Below, piece by piece: positions 23,701 through 32,341 of a stretch of 38,269 bases of DNA. The notes under the pieces are model-generated. The model was not told the origin of the DNA. It saw nothing but the letters and a program-made list of their open reading frames with translations, and searched no databases. Position numbers and translations under genes: made by a program. Numbering within the stretch: the first letter of the stretch is position 1; each line of letters begins with the position of its first letter. Source of the stretch: Hyalangium gracile (GTDB lineage Bacteria > Myxococcota > Myxococcia > Myxococcales > Myxococcaceae); assembly GCF_020103725.1 (NCBI RefSeq), contig NZ_JAHXBG010000048.1:1-38269 (forward strand). Direction: 5' to 3'.

Positions 23701-25799
23701 GCCAGAGCGAGGAATCGTATCTGGGCTCGGCTCCCACGGGAGGCCTCTACCCGGGGCAGTGCGCCACTGTGGCTGTGAGTGGCAATGCCCAAATTCCGTC
23801 GCCGGGGCTGCCGGGAGCCTTCTACGTGGGCGCGCTCGTCGATCCGTATGGCTTCGAGCAGGAGCTGAACGAGGACAACAACGCGCTGGCGGGCTACCGC
23901 ATGGGCCTGGGGAATGACGCGGACTTCATCGTCACCTCGGTGACGGGGCCCTTCAGTGCCGAGTACGGCGAGCAGTTCACCCCGCAGGTGACGGTGTGCA
24001 ACCAGGGAACGCGGCCGGACATCGCGTCCGTGGAGGTCTACTTCTCCGTGGATCAGGTCATCCGTCCCTACAGGCCGGAGGACAATCCGCCCGAGGATGG
24101 GTTCGTGGGCTCGGTGTCCACGGGCGAGCTCTACCCGGGCCAGTGCGCCACGGTGTCCGTGGAGGGCTACGCCCAGCCGCCCCCGCCGGAGGTGGAGGGC
24201 CCCTACTACGTGGGCGTGATCGTCGATCCGTACAACCACCGGCCGGAGCTGAACGAGGACAACAACGTGCACGTGGGCTACCGCATGGGCGTGGGGCACC
24301 AGACGGACTTCGTCGTCACCTCGGTGACGGGGCCCTTCAGTGCCCAGAACGGCCAGTCCATCACCCCGCAGGTGACGGTGTGCAACCGCGGCACGCAGAT
24401 CGGCTTGACGGATGTGGAGGTGTACCTGTCCGCGGATGAGATCATCCGTCCCCAGGGGCCGGAGAGCCCGCCCGAGGACTCGTTGGTGGGCGTGGCCGTC
24501 ACGGAGGAGCTCTACCCGGGCCAGTGCGTCACGGTGCCCGTGAGTGGCAGTGTCAATGCGCCGTCTCCGGGTGGCGAGGGTGCGTACTACGTGGGAGCCA
24601 TCGCTGATCCCTATGGCCAGCGGCCGGAGCTGATCGAGGACAACAACGCGCTGGCGGGCTACCGCATGGGCGTGGGGACGCAGGCGGACTTCGTCATCAC
24701 CTCGGTGACGGGGCCCTACAGCGCCCGGCCTGGTACGCCCTTCACGGCCAGCGTCGGCATCTGCAACCGCGGCCAGCAGTCGGGCACGACGGACGTGGAG
24801 CTGTACCTGTCCGCCGATGCCAACGTGCGGGTGTCCACGCCTCCCATTCCCCCCGAGGACTTCTTCCTGGGGGTGGTTCCGAGCGTCTCCCTGGCCGCGG
24901 GTGGTTGCACCACCCGGTCCCTGTCCGTGACGGCGCCCCCGGTTCCGGAGGGGGCTTATTACCTGGGCGGCGTGGCCGATCCGTATGGCAACCGGCCGGA
25001 GCTGATCGAGGACAACAACGCCAAGGCGGGCAGCGTCATCGGCGTGGGCACCAGGGCGGACTTCGTCGTCACCACGGTGGCGGGGCCGTCCAGCGCGAAG
25101 CCCGGCATGGCCTTCACGGCCAACGTCACCGTGTGCAACCGCGGCCAGCAGCAGGACACGGCGGATGTGGACGTGTACCTGTCGGCAGATACCACTGTGC
25201 GGGTGGTCGCGCCCCCGGCTCCTCCCGAGGACCACTACCTGGGGACGGTGACGGGCGTCTCCCTGGCGGCGGGTGCCTGCGCCACGCGGCCCCTGTCCGT
25301 GACGGCGCCTGAGATCGAGGAAGGTGCCTACTACCTGAGCGCCGTGGCCGATCCGTACGGCAACCGGCCGGAGCTGATCGAGGACAACAACGCCAAGGCC
25401 GGCAGTGTCATCGGTGTGGGCAACAAGGCGGACTTCGTCATCACCGCGGTGACGGGCCCCTCCAGCGTCAGGCCCGGCGCTACCTTCACGGCCAGTGTCA
25501 CGGTGTGCAACCGCGGCCGGCTGGCGGATGTGACGGACGTGGCCCTCTTCTTCTCCACGGACGCCGACATCCGCGTGCCCACGTCTCCAGCGCCGCACGA
25601 GGACATCCTTCTGGGCTCCCTGGCTGGCGTGTCGCTCGGGGTGGGGGCCTGCTCCACTCGCTCCATCGTGGTGAATGGCAACGTCCCCAGCCCCGGCACG
25701 TACTACCTGGGCGCCGTGGCGGACGCGTCCAATACACGCGTGGAGCTGATCGAGGACAACAACGCCAAGGCCGGCACCCAGATGTCCGTCGCGCCCTGA
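20760..25799 (+). CDS. Giant lipoprotein of 13 tandem CARDB repeats
   Basis: A 1679-residue protein. A signal sequence (ALLGAVLLSAVGCG) ends in a lipobox with C20 as the acylated residue; the ATG at 20760 is chosen because it starts this signal, while an in-frame ATG at 20724 is too far upstream. From about residue 45 to the end it consists of 13 CARDB-type (cell-adhesion-related, immunoglobulin-like) repeats of about 124-128 residues. Each opens with DFVVTSVTGP, has VTVCNRG, then PGQC, then YYVGAVxDP and closes with EDNNA-AGYRMGVG. Two cysteines recur in every repeat and could form an internal disulfide; the acidic EDNN turn may bind calcium, by analogy. No catalytic domain or cell-wall anchor is present. 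Likely an outer-surface fibre or adhesin; partner unknown. Confidence 0.88.
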   Translation: MKRCHREALLGAVLLSAVGCGAPEEAKQGQGGPKVTLQQLATDPDFVVTKVSAPTSATPGSTFQTTVEVCNRGGSGSGVDVNLYFSDDGAISPSDFWVESLYVAYLSPGQCQRESLWISASVPMDGPWYLGAYADPYGSQLEDNEDNNGLASPVMGIGYGADFVITSVTGPDSATIGAPMTVQVTVCNRGTEPDSTDVELYLSEDEFIYPNTSPGPYEDSYVGDAQVDYLFPGQCRTVPVFGPANLPNYPMVEGAYYLGAVVDPDGNQQELIEDNNALAGYRMGVGHGPDFVIQSVTGPSGADEGQPISTKVTVCNRGTQPDSTEVAVYLSVDDSINPGDPPGPAEDLFVGMASTDTLHPGQCRAVSVNGPAHAPEPGFEGPYYVGAVADPNGNQEELIEDNNALAGYRIGLGHGPDFVVTSVTGPASAGFGAPITARVTVCNRGTQPGSTEVEALLSADDVIRAHVSQGPAEDYPLGSAHTDVLPPGQCATLSVNGGAYAPPPFTWGPYFLGAVTDPYGSQEELIEDNNALAGYRIGLGDEPDFVVTSVTGPASAPHSHHFVAQVTVCNRGTRQGSTEVETYVSADDVIRSHAPPAYPEDYPMGSAYVDSLYPGQCRTVPVEGGAYVPPPGNSGPYYVGAVVDPRDEDEELIEDNNANAGYRMGVGYGPDFVVTSVTGPASAQFGQSITAQVTVCNRGTEPGSTEVEAYLSEDETIRANLPPYYYSEDYLLGWTYVDFLHPGQCRTVPVEGNAYPAPPGFEGAYYLGAVVDAQGTEQELIEDNNALAGYRMGLGHEPDFVVTSVTGPASAESGASFIAQATVCNRGTRAMSTEVEVYLSFDEVIRPYVFPNPPEDAYVGVGSTNILAPGQCATVPVPATANTPPPGGPGPYYLGAVVDPYGNQEELIEDNNALTGYRMGVGHGPDFVIQSVTGPASATPGQLITAQVTVCNQGTALESSDVEVYLSADDVIRTQLSPGPGQSEESYLGSAPTGGLYPGQCATVAVSGNAQIPSPGLPGAFYVGALVDPYGFEQELNEDNNALAGYRMGLGNDADFIVTSVTGPFSAEYGEQFTPQVTVCNQGTRPDIASVEVYFSVDQVIRPYRPEDNPPEDGFVGSVSTGELYPGQCATVSVEGYAQPPPPEVEGPYYVGVIVDPYNHRPELNEDNNVHVGYRMGVGHQTDFVVTSVTGPFSAQNGQSITPQVTVCNRGTQIGLTDVEVYLSADEIIRPQGPESPPEDSLVGVAVTEELYPGQCVTVPVSGSVNAPSPGGEGAYYVGAIADPYGQRPELIEDNNALAGYRMGVGTQADFVITSVTGPYSARPGTPFTASVGICNRGQQSGTTDVELYLSADANVRVSTPPIPPEDFFLGVVPSVSLAAGGCTTRSLSVTAPPVPEGAYYLGGVADPYGNRPELIEDNNAKAGSVIGVGTRADFVVTTVAGPSSAKPGMAFTANVTVCNRGQQQDTADVDVYLSADTTVRVVAPPAPPEDHYLGTVTGVSLAAGACATRPLSVTAPEIEEGAYYLSAVADPYGNRPELIEDNNAKAGSVIGVGNKADFVITAVTGPSSVRPGATFTASVTVCNRGRLADVTDVALFFSTDADIRVPTSPAPHEDILLGSLAGVSLGVGACSTRSIVVNGNVPSPGTYYLGAVADASNTRVELIEDNNAKAGTQMSVAP
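20892..25799 (+). repeat. 13 in-frame tandem DNA repeats of about 381 bp
   Basis: Repeat units start (GAC of DFV) at 20892, 21243, 21627, 22008, 22389, 22770, 23154, 23535, 23922, 24306, 24687, 25059 and 25431. Unit lengths are 351, then 381-387 for units 2-10, and 381, 372 and 369 for the last three. Blocks such as GAGGACAACAACGCG and GTCACCTCGGTGACGGG recur almost unchanged at DNA level, so unit number could change by recombination or slippage. Confidence 0.9.
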
Positions 25800-25817
25800 G
25801 GTGAGGCGGGATGCCCC

Positions 25818-25847
25818 CCCCGTCCTGGCCGGTGAGCTGGGACGGGG
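25818..25847 (+). terminator. GC-rich hairpin after the CARDB gene
   Basis: CCCCGTCC (25818-25825) pairs perfectly with GGACGGGG (25840-25847) around 14 bases, starting 19 bases after the CARDB stop. There is no U-run, only GGGCTTCTACT. It is the only strong dyad in the 125-base gap 25800-25924 and probably ends the CARDB transcript. Confidence 0.5.
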
Positions 25848-25924
25848 CGGGCTTCTACTGGGCCCATGTTTACATGGCGGTCCATTGGAAGAGCACCGAA
25901 GCGCTCCTGGCGAGGTAATGGCCT

Positions 25925-26122
25925 ATGCGGCGATTGGAGATCGTTGCGATTCCTCCTACGGAGCCGCAAGAAGCGAAGCAGCGGTTTCGTGATTGGGTAG
26001 AGGCGAATCGGCAGCTCCTGGGGGAACTGTCCGAGAAGGACGTAGTGCTCGACGTCATCCGGGCAAGCGATGGACGCACCTTGTATCGCTACCGGGTGTT
26101 CCTGACGGTCATTGACTCGTGA
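25925..26122 (+). CDS. Small hypothetical protein, 65 residues
   Basis: A short protein, MRRLEIVAIPPTEPQEAKQR at the start, with a charged amphipathic helix in the middle (FRDWVEANRQLLGELSEKD) and a strand-like end (TLYRYRVFLTVID). I do not recognise the family. Support for a real gene: a good ribosome-binding site (GAGGT) 8 bases before the ATG, a balanced amino-acid composition unlike antisense shadows here, and clean convergence with the DUF523 gene 9 bases downstream. Its codons are less GC-rich than those of its neighbours. Predicted cytoplasmic. Function unknown. Confidence 0.6.
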   Translation: MRRLEIVAIPPTEPQEAKQRFRDWVEANRQLLGELSEKDVVLDVIRASDGRTLYRYRVFLTVIDS

Positions 26123-26131
26123 CGGAGAACC

Positions 26132-26620
26132 TCAGAGCTCCTCGTCGCTGATGACGATGATTCCCGCGGAGTGGAGGAGGGCGGCCGCCACGCCCCGGCC
26201 GGGCACCACCACTCCGTCCACGTGAGTACCCTGCGTGCCACACGAGGGGCTGCGCTCCTTGAGTACCGCCACGGTGGCTCCGAACCGCTGAGCCGCCTTC
26301 AAGGCCAGCTCCGCGCCGTAACGGAACTCCTTCGTCCGATCCTCCCCCGTGGCCGCTACGACGGCCTGGGCCCGACCCTCCAGCACCGCCTCGCCTGTAC
26401 CTCCGCGCAGCTCCACCGCCGGCCGGGGAATACCGAGCCCCGCTCCCGTCTCCGGGCACATGGGCACCACCTCCTTGCCCTCCAGCGCCCGTATCACCGG
26501 ACTCGAGCCCTTCGACTTCCCGTCGTACCGGCACGCCTCGCCTAGCAGGCACGCGCTCACCAGCACCACCCGGGCCTCGCGCAGCGCCGCCAGCCGCTCC
26601 TCGCGCGTGCGCTCCATCAT
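26132..26620 (-). CDS. DUF523 (YbbK-like) protein
   Basis: A 162-residue DUF523 protein. The family signature is present: VVLVSACLLGEACRYDGKSK near the N-terminus, VVPMCPETGAGLGIPRPAVEL, then VAVLKERSPSCGT. The conserved cysteines (in SACLLG, EACRYDG, MCPE and SPSCG) suggest metal or cluster binding, but no function is established for the family. The ATG at 26620 overlaps the purN stop in ATGA (26617-26620), so it is translated from the purM-purN message. That linkage hints at, but does not prove, a link with purine metabolism. The length is typical. Confidence 0.88.
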   Translation of the reverse strand: MMERTREERLAALREARVVLVSACLLGEACRYDGKSKGSSPVIRALEGKEVVPMCPETGAGLGIPRPAVELRGGTGEAVLEGRAQAVVAATGEDRTKEFRYGAELALKAAQRFGATVAVLKERSPSCGTQGTHVDGVVVPGRGVAAALLHSAGIIVISDEEL

Positions 26621-27282
26621 CGCGGCGCTCCCGGGCTGCGCAGGCTCAGCTCGCCCACCGTGGGCTCGGCCTCCACCCGCGTGCGCGCCCCTTCCATCGT
26701 CACCTTGCCCGTCACCGCCAGCCGTACCGCCAGCGGGTAGAGCCGGTGCTCCTCCACGAGGATGCGCGCGCTCAGGCTCGCCTCGTCATCCCCCGGCAGC
26801 ACCGGCACCGCCGCCTGCGCGATGATCGGCCCCGTGTCCGTCCCCGCGTCCACGAAGTGCACCGTGCACCCGGCGATCTTCACCCCGCGCTCCAGCGCCT
26901 GCCGCTGCGCGTGCAGCCCCGTGAATGCCGGCAGCAGGGAAGGGTGGATGTTCAGCACGCGCCCTGGAAACCCCGCCAGGAACTCCCCGCTCAGCAGCCG
27001 CATGAAGCCGGCCAGGCACACCCACTCCACGCCCGCCTTGCGCAGTTGCTCCCCGAGCGCCCGCTCGAAGTCCACCCGGGAGGCGAACGCCTTGTGATCC
27101 ATCACCACCGCGGGCACTCGCGCCTTGCGCGCGCGCTCCAGCGCGAACGCCGTGGGCACGTTGGACACCACGCAGGCCACCTCGGCCGGGTAGTCCGCCT
27201 GCGCGCAGGCGTCCAGCAGCGCCTGCAGGTTGCTGCCGCTCCCGGAGACGAGCACGCCCAGCCGGGCCCGCCCCGCGCTCAT
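26617..27282 (-). CDS. purN: Phosphoribosylglycinamide formyltransferase (GART)
   Basis: A 221-residue enzyme that transfers a formyl group from 10-formyltetrahydrofolate to GAR in step three of purine synthesis. The GAR/phosphate loop [16 protein letters not shown] lies near the N-terminus; catalytic N and H are in [14 protein letters not shown], with [12 protein letters not shown] and [17 protein letters not shown] following and D in that last segment completing the triad. The ATG at 27282 overlaps the purM stop (ATGA, 27279-27282). The C-terminal 25 residues are longer than in E. coli PurN and basic/proline-rich. Middle gene of a three-gene overlapped operon. Confidence 0.95.
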   Translation of the reverse strand: MSAGRARLGVLVSGSGSNLQALLDACAQADYPAEVACVVSNVPTAFALERARKARVPAVVMDHKAFASRVDFERALGEQLRKAGVEWVCLAGFMRLLSGEFLAGFPGRVLNIHPSLLPAFTGLHAQRQALERGVKIAGCTVHFVDAGTDTGPIIAQAAVPVLPGDDEASLSARILVEEHRLYPLAVRLAVTGKVTMEGARTRVEAEPTVGELSLRSPGAPR

Positions 27283-28313
27283 GGCTCGATGACCGCCGTG
27301 GCCTCGCCCTGTCCCGACTCCACTCGCCCCACCTCCGTGGCCTTCACACCCCGAGCGTTCAACGTGCTCAGCGCCTGGGCCACATCCTCCTTCGCCACCA
27401 CCACGATGAGCCCCAGCCCCATGTTGAAGGTGGAGAACATCTCGTCCCGCGCCACGCCGCCCAGCCGGGCAATCACGTCGAAGATGGGCGGCCGTGCCCA
27501 CGCCTTCTCGCTCAGCACCGCCCGAGTCCCATCCGGCAGGCAGCGTGGCAGGTTGCCCGGAATCCCGCTCCCGGTGATGTGCGCCATCCCCTTCACCTTC
27601 ACCGCCTTCATCAGCGCCAGCACATCCTTCACGTAGATGCGCGTGGGCTCCAGCAGCGCGTCCGCCAGCGGCCGATCCAGGCCCTCGGGCGTCTCCGTCA
27701 GCGCCAGCTTCCGGTCCTCCAGCAGCACCTTGCGCGCCAGCGAGTAGCCGTTCGAGTGCAGCCCCGACGAAGGCAGGCCGATGAGCGCATCGCCCGGCGC
27801 CACCGTCCGCCCGTCGATGATCTCCGAGCGCTCCACCACGCCCACGCAGAAGCCGGCCAGGTCGTACTCGCCCCGCGTGTAGAAACCCGGCATCTCCGCC
27901 GTCTCGCCGCCGAGCAGCGTGCACCCGGCCAGCTCGCAGCCCTGCGCGATGCCCTTCACCACGTTGGCCGCCGCGTCCACCTCCAGCCGCGAGGTGGCGA
28001 AGTAGTCCAGGAAGAACAGGGGCTCGGCGCCACAGGTGAGGATGTCGTTCACCGACATGGCCACCAGGTCGATGCCCACCGTGTCGTGCCGCCCCGCCAG
28101 GAAGGCCACCTTCAGCTTCGTGCCCACCCCGTCCGTGCCCGACACCAGCACCGGCTCGCGGTACTTGCCCGGCGGCAGGGCGAACAGCCCTCCGAAGCCA
28201 CCCACTCCGGCCACCACCTCCGGACGCATCGTCCGCGCGGCATAGGGCTTGATCCGCTCGACGAACGCGTCGCCTGCCTCGATGTCCACTCCGGCCTGCT
28301 TGTAGGTCGTCAC
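27279..28313 (-). CDS. purM: Phosphoribosylformylglycinamidine cyclo-ligase (AIR synthetase)
   Basis: A 344-residue enzyme that closes the imidazole ring to AIR using ATP. Family landmarks: [20 protein letters not shown] at the N-terminus, [32 protein letters not shown] with [23 protein letters not shown] and [17 protein letters not shown], then [13 protein letters not shown]. The GTG at 28313 has AGAAGG six bases upstream and matches the usual PurM N-terminus; the frame is open further upstream, without similarity. It heads the operon purM-purN-DUF523 and diverges from the adenylate cyclase gene over 73 bases. Confidence 0.96.
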   Translation of the reverse strand: MTTYKQAGVDIEAGDAFVERIKPYAARTMRPEVVAGVGGFGGLFALPPGKYREPVLVSGTDGVGTKLKVAFLAGRHDTVGIDLVAMSVNDILTCGAEPLFFLDYFATSRLEVDAAANVVKGIAQGCELAGCTLLGGETAEMPGFYTRGEYDLAGFCVGVVERSEIIDGRTVAPGDALIGLPSSGLHSNGYSLARKVLLEDRKLALTETPEGLDRPLADALLEPTRIYVKDVLALMKAVKVKGMAHITGSGIPGNLPRCLPDGTRAVLSEKAWARPPIFDVIARLGGVARDEMFSTFNMGLGLIVVVAKEDVAQALSTLNARGVKATEVGRVESGQGEATAVIEP

Positions 28314-28386
28314 GGGCGGCCTTCTACCGGCAAGCCCCCGCCCTTGTCTCGCCCGCTGAAGCGGAGGTGTCGCGTTTGCGGCTACC

Positions 28387-30789
28387 ATGGGGCCTCCCTT
28401 CCGGATGAAGACACTTCTCTCCCGCAACCGCTTCGAGGCCCTCGCCCTGGGGCTCGCCGTCCTGTTCTGCGCCCTGCACGTGTGGGTGGACGACTCCCCC
28501 GTCATCGGGAGCCGCGGGGACGGCCGACAGACTCCCTTGCTCGTCCGAGCGGTGCAGATCGCCGAGGGCCGCGCCACGGACCTCCAGTTCGCCCTCCGGG
28601 GCCCGCGTCCCGCCCACCCGGATGTCGTCGTCGTGGCCGTGGACGAGCGGAGCGCCCAGCGCTACGGGCTCTGGCCCTGGCCGAGGGACCTGGTGGCCAA
28701 GGCCATCGACCGCCTGCGCGAGGCCGGGGCGGGAGCGGTGGGGCTGGACATGATCTTCGCCGACGAGGTCGCCGACGGCCGCGCCCAGGCCTACCAGGGT
28801 GCCCTCGAGGAGCTCGAGCGGGCGTTACAGCAGGCCCCCGAGAGCGCCTCCGCCCTCGACGCCTACCGGGACGAGCTGCGCCGCCGGGCCGCCATCAGCG
28901 CGGACGCCATGCTGGCTGCGGCGCTCGCCCGCTCCCCGCAGGTGGTCCAGGGCGTCATCGCCTATCCCGACACGGACCGGGAGCAGTTCGCCAGCAAGGC
29001 CGAGGAGTGGAAGCAGCAGCTCGAGTCCCACCTCATCCGCGAGTTCCGAGGGGAGATCCTCCGGAGCTCGCCCGACGGCAAGGTCCAGACGCCGCCGCTG
29101 GAGGTGGACCTCTCCCGGCTCCAGAGCTGGACCATGGAGTCCGCCCAGCTCCCGCTGCCCCTGTTCGTCAAGGCCAGCGAGCGCCTGGGCTTCTTCAACA
29201 TGGCCGCGGATCCGGACGGCACCCTGCGGCGCGTGCCGCTCTTCGCCCTGCTCCAGGGCCCCAAGGGGCTGATCCCCTCGCTGGAACTCCAGACTGCGGC
29301 CGCCTACCTGGGCTCCGAGGTGGAGGCGGTGGTCGTCCCCTCGGAGCACCTCGTCACAGGTGCCCGCCTGCGCCGGCCGGACGGCAAGGTGCTGCCCCTG
29401 CGCGTGCCCCTGCTGGAGGACGAGCCCTTCATGCTCATCAACTACCCGGGGCCCTCCAGCAGCTTCACCACCCTGAGCCTGTCCGACGTGGTGGACGGCT
29501 CCTTCGCGCCCGAGGCGGTGCGCGGCAAGGCGGTGCTCGTCGGCGTCACGCTGGTGGGCAACTTCGACCAGCGCGTCACCCCCTTCAGCGAGATCGAGCC
29601 CGGCGTCTTCGTCCACGCCGCCACGCTCTCCAACATGCTCGCCCAGGACTTCCTCACGCGGCCGTCGGAGGCGCAGCCGCTGGAGCTGCTGTTCATGTTC
29701 GGCGCCGCCGTGCTGCTGGCCCGCCTGCTGCCCCGCGTGCGCTTCGCCTGGAAGCTGGGGGCCATCACGCTCCTGGTGGCCGCCTGGCTCACCGTGGATC
29801 AGCTCCTCTTCACCCGGGGCATCCAGGTGGCCACCGTGCTGCCGCTGACCAGCCTGGTCACCTCCGCCTTCGCCGTCATCTTCCTGGGCTACTTCTCCGT
29901 GGACGCGGAGAAGGCCCGCCTGCGCGACACCTTCCAGCACTACCTGGACGCCAGCGTCATGGAGCAGGTGCTCCAGCACCCCGAGAAGCTCAAGCTGGGC
30001 GGCGAGCGCAAGGAGCTCACCGTCCTCTTCTCGGACATCCGCGGCTTCACCTCCATCTCGGAGCGCCTGTCTCCCGAGCAGCTCGTCGCCTTCATCAACG
30101 AGTACCTCACCCCCATGACGGGCGTCGTCTTCGAGAACGGGGGCACGCTCGACAAGTACATCGGCGACGCCATCATGGCCTTCTGGGGCGCGCCCGTGGA
30201 TCAGCCGGACCACGCCCTGCGCGCCTGCGCCACCGCCCTGGGCTTCCTGGAGAAGCTGGGCCCGCTGCGCTCCCGCTGGCGCGCCGCCGGCCTGCCCGAG
30301 GTGGACATCGGCGTGGGCATCAACACCGGCCTCATGAACGTGGGCCACATGGGCACGCAGAACCGCTTCAACTACACCGTCATGGGTGACGCGGTGAACC
30401 TGGCCTCCCGCCTCGAGGGCCTCACCAAGGCCTATGACACCCGGATCCTGATCTCCGCCGGCACCTACGCCCAGACGAAGGGCCACGTCACCGCCCGCCG
30501 CCTGGGCGTGGTGCGCGTCAAGGGCAAGCGCGAGCCCACCGACATCTACGAATTGCGCGCCATGGGGGCCCCCGCTGGCAGGGACGCCGACGCCATCCAG
30601 GCCTTCGAGGCCGGCGTGGCGCGCTTCCTCTCCCGGGACTTTCCCGAGGCCGAGGCCCACTTCCGCCAGGTGCTCGCCCTCTGGCCCGAGGACGCCCCCA
30701 GCCTCCGCTACCTGGAGGAGATCAATACGCTCAAGTGGAATCGTCCCGGACCGGACTGGGATGGGGTGTTCACCGCGACCACGAAGTAG
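28387..30789 (+). CDS. CHASE2-domain adenylate cyclase (class III)
   Basis: An 800-residue membrane cyclase. One N-terminal helix ([19 protein letters not shown]) leads to an extracytoplasmic CHASE2 sensor (about 45-400, with [27 protein letters not shown] and GLDMIFADE), three helices (about 435-510), then a class III catalytic domain. Metal-binding D550 (FSDIRGF) and D594 ([10 protein letters not shown]) are present, as are K590 and T664 for purine selection and N671 and R675 for the transition state. The Lys/Thr pair is the class IIIb pattern, favouring ATP. A TPR-like tail follows (near 735-790). An ATG at 28405 is an alternative start. The next two genes encode a cAMP-receptor-like protein and a phosphodiesterase, strengthening the cAMP assignment. 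Confidence 0.92.
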   Translation: MGPPFRMKTLLSRNRFEALALGLAVLFCALHVWVDDSPVIGSRGDGRQTPLLVRAVQIAEGRATDLQFALRGPRPAHPDVVVVAVDERSAQRYGLWPWPRDLVAKAIDRLREAGAGAVGLDMIFADEVADGRAQAYQGALEELERALQQAPESASALDAYRDELRRRAAISADAMLAAALARSPQVVQGVIAYPDTDREQFASKAEEWKQQLESHLIREFRGEILRSSPDGKVQTPPLEVDLSRLQSWTMESAQLPLPLFVKASERLGFFNMAADPDGTLRRVPLFALLQGPKGLIPSLELQTAAAYLGSEVEAVVVPSEHLVTGARLRRPDGKVLPLRVPLLEDEPFMLINYPGPSSSFTTLSLSDVVDGSFAPEAVRGKAVLVGVTLVGNFDQRVTPFSEIEPGVFVHAATLSNMLAQDFLTRPSEAQPLELLFMFGAAVLLARLLPRVRFAWKLGAITLLVAAWLTVDQLLFTRGIQVATVLPLTSLVTSAFAVIFLGYFSVDAEKARLRDTFQHYLDASVMEQVLQHPEKLKLGGERKELTVLFSDIRGFTSISERLSPEQLVAFINEYLTPMTGVVFENGGTLDKYIGDAIMAFWGAPVDQPDHALRACATALGFLEKLGPLRSRWRAAGLPEVDIGVGINTGLMNVGHMGTQNRFNYTVMGDAVNLASRLEGLTKAYDTRILISAGTYAQTKGHVTARRLGVVRVKGKREPTDIYELRAMGAPAGRDADAIQAFEAGVARFLSRDFPEAEAHFRQVLALWPEDAPSLRYLEEINTLKWNRPGPDWDGVFTATTK

Positions 30790-30866
30790 GCCCCCCGGGA
30801 GCAGGGCGTCAGAAAGCCCCTCGAAATTTGACCCCGGGGGTGGGGACTGGTTGACTCGGTCTCCAG

Positions 30867-31517
30867 ATGGGCGCCGAGGAAACCCTCTTTCAACGTTTCG
30901 GCAAGGAGTTTGCCAAGGGCACGGTCCTCTTCCAGGAGGGAGAGCCGGGCAAGGACATGTTCGTCCTTCAGTCCGGGAAGATCTCCATCTCCAAGAAGGT
31001 ACGGGACGTGGAGAAGGTGCTCGCCGTGCTCGGGCCCGGCGAGTTCTTCGGGGAGATGGCCATCATCTCCAACAAGCCCCGCAACGCCACCGCCACGGTG
31101 ATGGAGGACGCCAAGCTCCTCGTCATCGATCCCAAGACGTTCGAGGCGATGATCCGCGGCAACGCCGAGATCGCCGTGCGGATGATCAAGAAGCTGGCTG
31201 AGCGTCTGTCCGAGGCCGACGCCCAGATCGAGAACCTGCTGCTGTCCGATCCCGCCAGCCGCGTGGTCCACCAGGTGCTCCAGGTCTGCCAGACGCGCGG
31301 CCGGCCCATGGAAGAGGGCATCGAGGTGGACTTCCCCGTCCGCGAGCTCCCTCGCCTGATCGGTGTGGGTGAACCTGCCATCCGCCACATGCTCGATCGC
31401 CTGGAGCGCGCCGGGCTCATCGAGCGCAGCGGTGACAGACTGACCGTGTATGACACGGCGAGGCTGCACGACTTTCTGCAGTACCTCGAGATGAAGTGGA
31501 AGTTCGGAGACCTCTAG
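30867..31517 (+). CDS. CRP/FNR-family cyclic-nucleotide-binding regulator
   Basis: A 216-residue protein with an N-terminal cyclic-nucleotide-binding domain. The phosphate-binding cassette is GEFFGEMAIISNKPRNATA, with E63 and R72 nine residues apart, the spacing of PKA-type cassettes, so real ligand binding is likely. A dimerisation helix (FEAMIRGNAEIAVRMIKKLAERL) and a winged-helix part (VDFPVRELPRLIGVGEPAIRHMLDRLERAGLI) follow; the recognition helix is near GEPAIRHMLDRL. It starts at ATG 30867, 77 bases after the cyclase stop, and its own stop is one base before the next gene. Probably a cAMP-responsive transcription factor; targets unknown. Confidence 0.9.
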   Translation: MGAEETLFQRFGKEFAKGTVLFQEGEPGKDMFVLQSGKISISKKVRDVEKVLAVLGPGEFFGEMAIISNKPRNATATVMEDAKLLVIDPKTFEAMIRGNAEIAVRMIKKLAERLSEADAQIENLLLSDPASRVVHQVLQVCQTRGRPMEEGIEVDFPVRELPRLIGVGEPAIRHMLDRLERAGLIERSGDRLTVYDTARLHDFLQYLEMKWKFGDL

Positions 31518-31518
31518 T

Positions 31519-32274
31519 GTGAAGCTGCAAGTCCTCGGCTGTCACGGTGGCGAGCTGCCCTCGTGCCGGACCACATGCTTCCTCGTGGACGACGTGCTCG
31601 CGCTGGACGCGGGGGCGCTCACGAGCACGCTCACGCTCGATCAGCTCTGCAGGGTGGACGACATCCTCGTTGGCCACAGCCACTTCGACCACATCAAGGA
31701 CTTGCCGCTGTTGGCCGACCTGGTGATCGGCCGGCGGGACCGCCCCGTCACCATCCACGCCTCGCGCGAGTGCGCCCGGTCGCTGCGCGAGTACATGTTC
31801 AACAACTCGCTCTGGCCGGACTTCACCGCCATTCCCACCAAGAAGAACCCGGTGCTGCGCATCAAGGCGTTCCGCGCCGGCAGCACCTTCCAGGTGGGCC
31901 GCTACAGCGTGCAGTCCATCCCGGTGAGCCACCCGGTGGAGTCCTGCGGCTTCGTCATCTCCAACGGCCAGTCCTCCATGGCCATGAGCGGCGACACGGG
32001 GCCCACCGACAAGCTGTGGCAGGTGCTCAACGGGGTGAAGAACCTCAAGGCGCTGCTGCTGGAGACCAGCTTCCCCAACGCGCTGCAGGAGCTGGCGGAC
32101 CTGTCCGGCCACCTCACGCCCCGCACCGTGCAGCAGGAGCTGGCCAAGTTCGAGCGCAACGGCACCAGCGTGCTGCTCTACCACCTCAAGCCGGCCTTCG
32201 TGAGCCAGCTCAAGCGCGAGCTGTCCGGACTCCCAGTGGAAATCCTGGAGCTGGGCGACACCTTCGAGTTCTGA
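31519..32274 (+). CDS. MBL-fold 3',5'-cyclic-nucleotide phosphodiesterase (class II-like)
   Basis: A 251-residue metallo-beta-lactamase-fold protein. The metal motif HSHFDH (H53, H55, D57, H58) follows LTLDQLCRVDDILVG; then come VSHPVESCGFVI, SMAMSGDTGPTDKLW and LLLETSFPN. The opening GCHGGELPSCRTTCFLVDD and the general layout are those of class II cyclic phosphodiesterases (yeast PDE1, bacterial CpdP). It would remove cAMP made by the cyclase encoded two genes upstream. The GTG at 31519 begins one base after the regulator's TAG, so the two are translationally coupled. Substrate assigned from family and context. Confidence 0.85.
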   Translation: MKLQVLGCHGGELPSCRTTCFLVDDVLALDAGALTSTLTLDQLCRVDDILVGHSHFDHIKDLPLLADLVIGRRDRPVTIHASRECARSLREYMFNNSLWPDFTAIPTKKNPVLRIKAFRAGSTFQVGRYSVQSIPVSHPVESCGFVISNGQSSMAMSGDTGPTDKLWQVLNGVKNLKALLLETSFPNALQELADLSGHLTPRTVQQELAKFERNGTSVLLYHLKPAFVSQLKRELSGLPVEILELGDTFEF

Positions 32275-32341
32275 GCTTGACGGGCTGCGTCGTAGCCGGG
32301 GGTTGACGGACGCCCCCAGGCGGATTAACCCCGCGCCTCCC

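Noticed and set aside
22821-25598. A 925-codon open frame on the reverse strand within the CARDB gene (and a 613-codon one at 20697-22538)
   Set aside because: Antisense shadow of the tandem repeats: GC-rich third positions leave few reverse stops, the predicted protein is a His/Arg/Val-rich periodic sequence with no family features, and the forward frame has signal peptide and domain structure.
20892-25799. CRISPR array, suggested by regular repeats
   Set aside because: The repeats are about 381 bp, in frame and coding; no short repeat-spacer pattern exists.
28314-28577. Upstream extension of the purM frame
   Set aside because: It would overlap the start of the divergent cyclase gene; the GTG at 28313 has a good ribosome-binding site and matches the PurM N-terminus.
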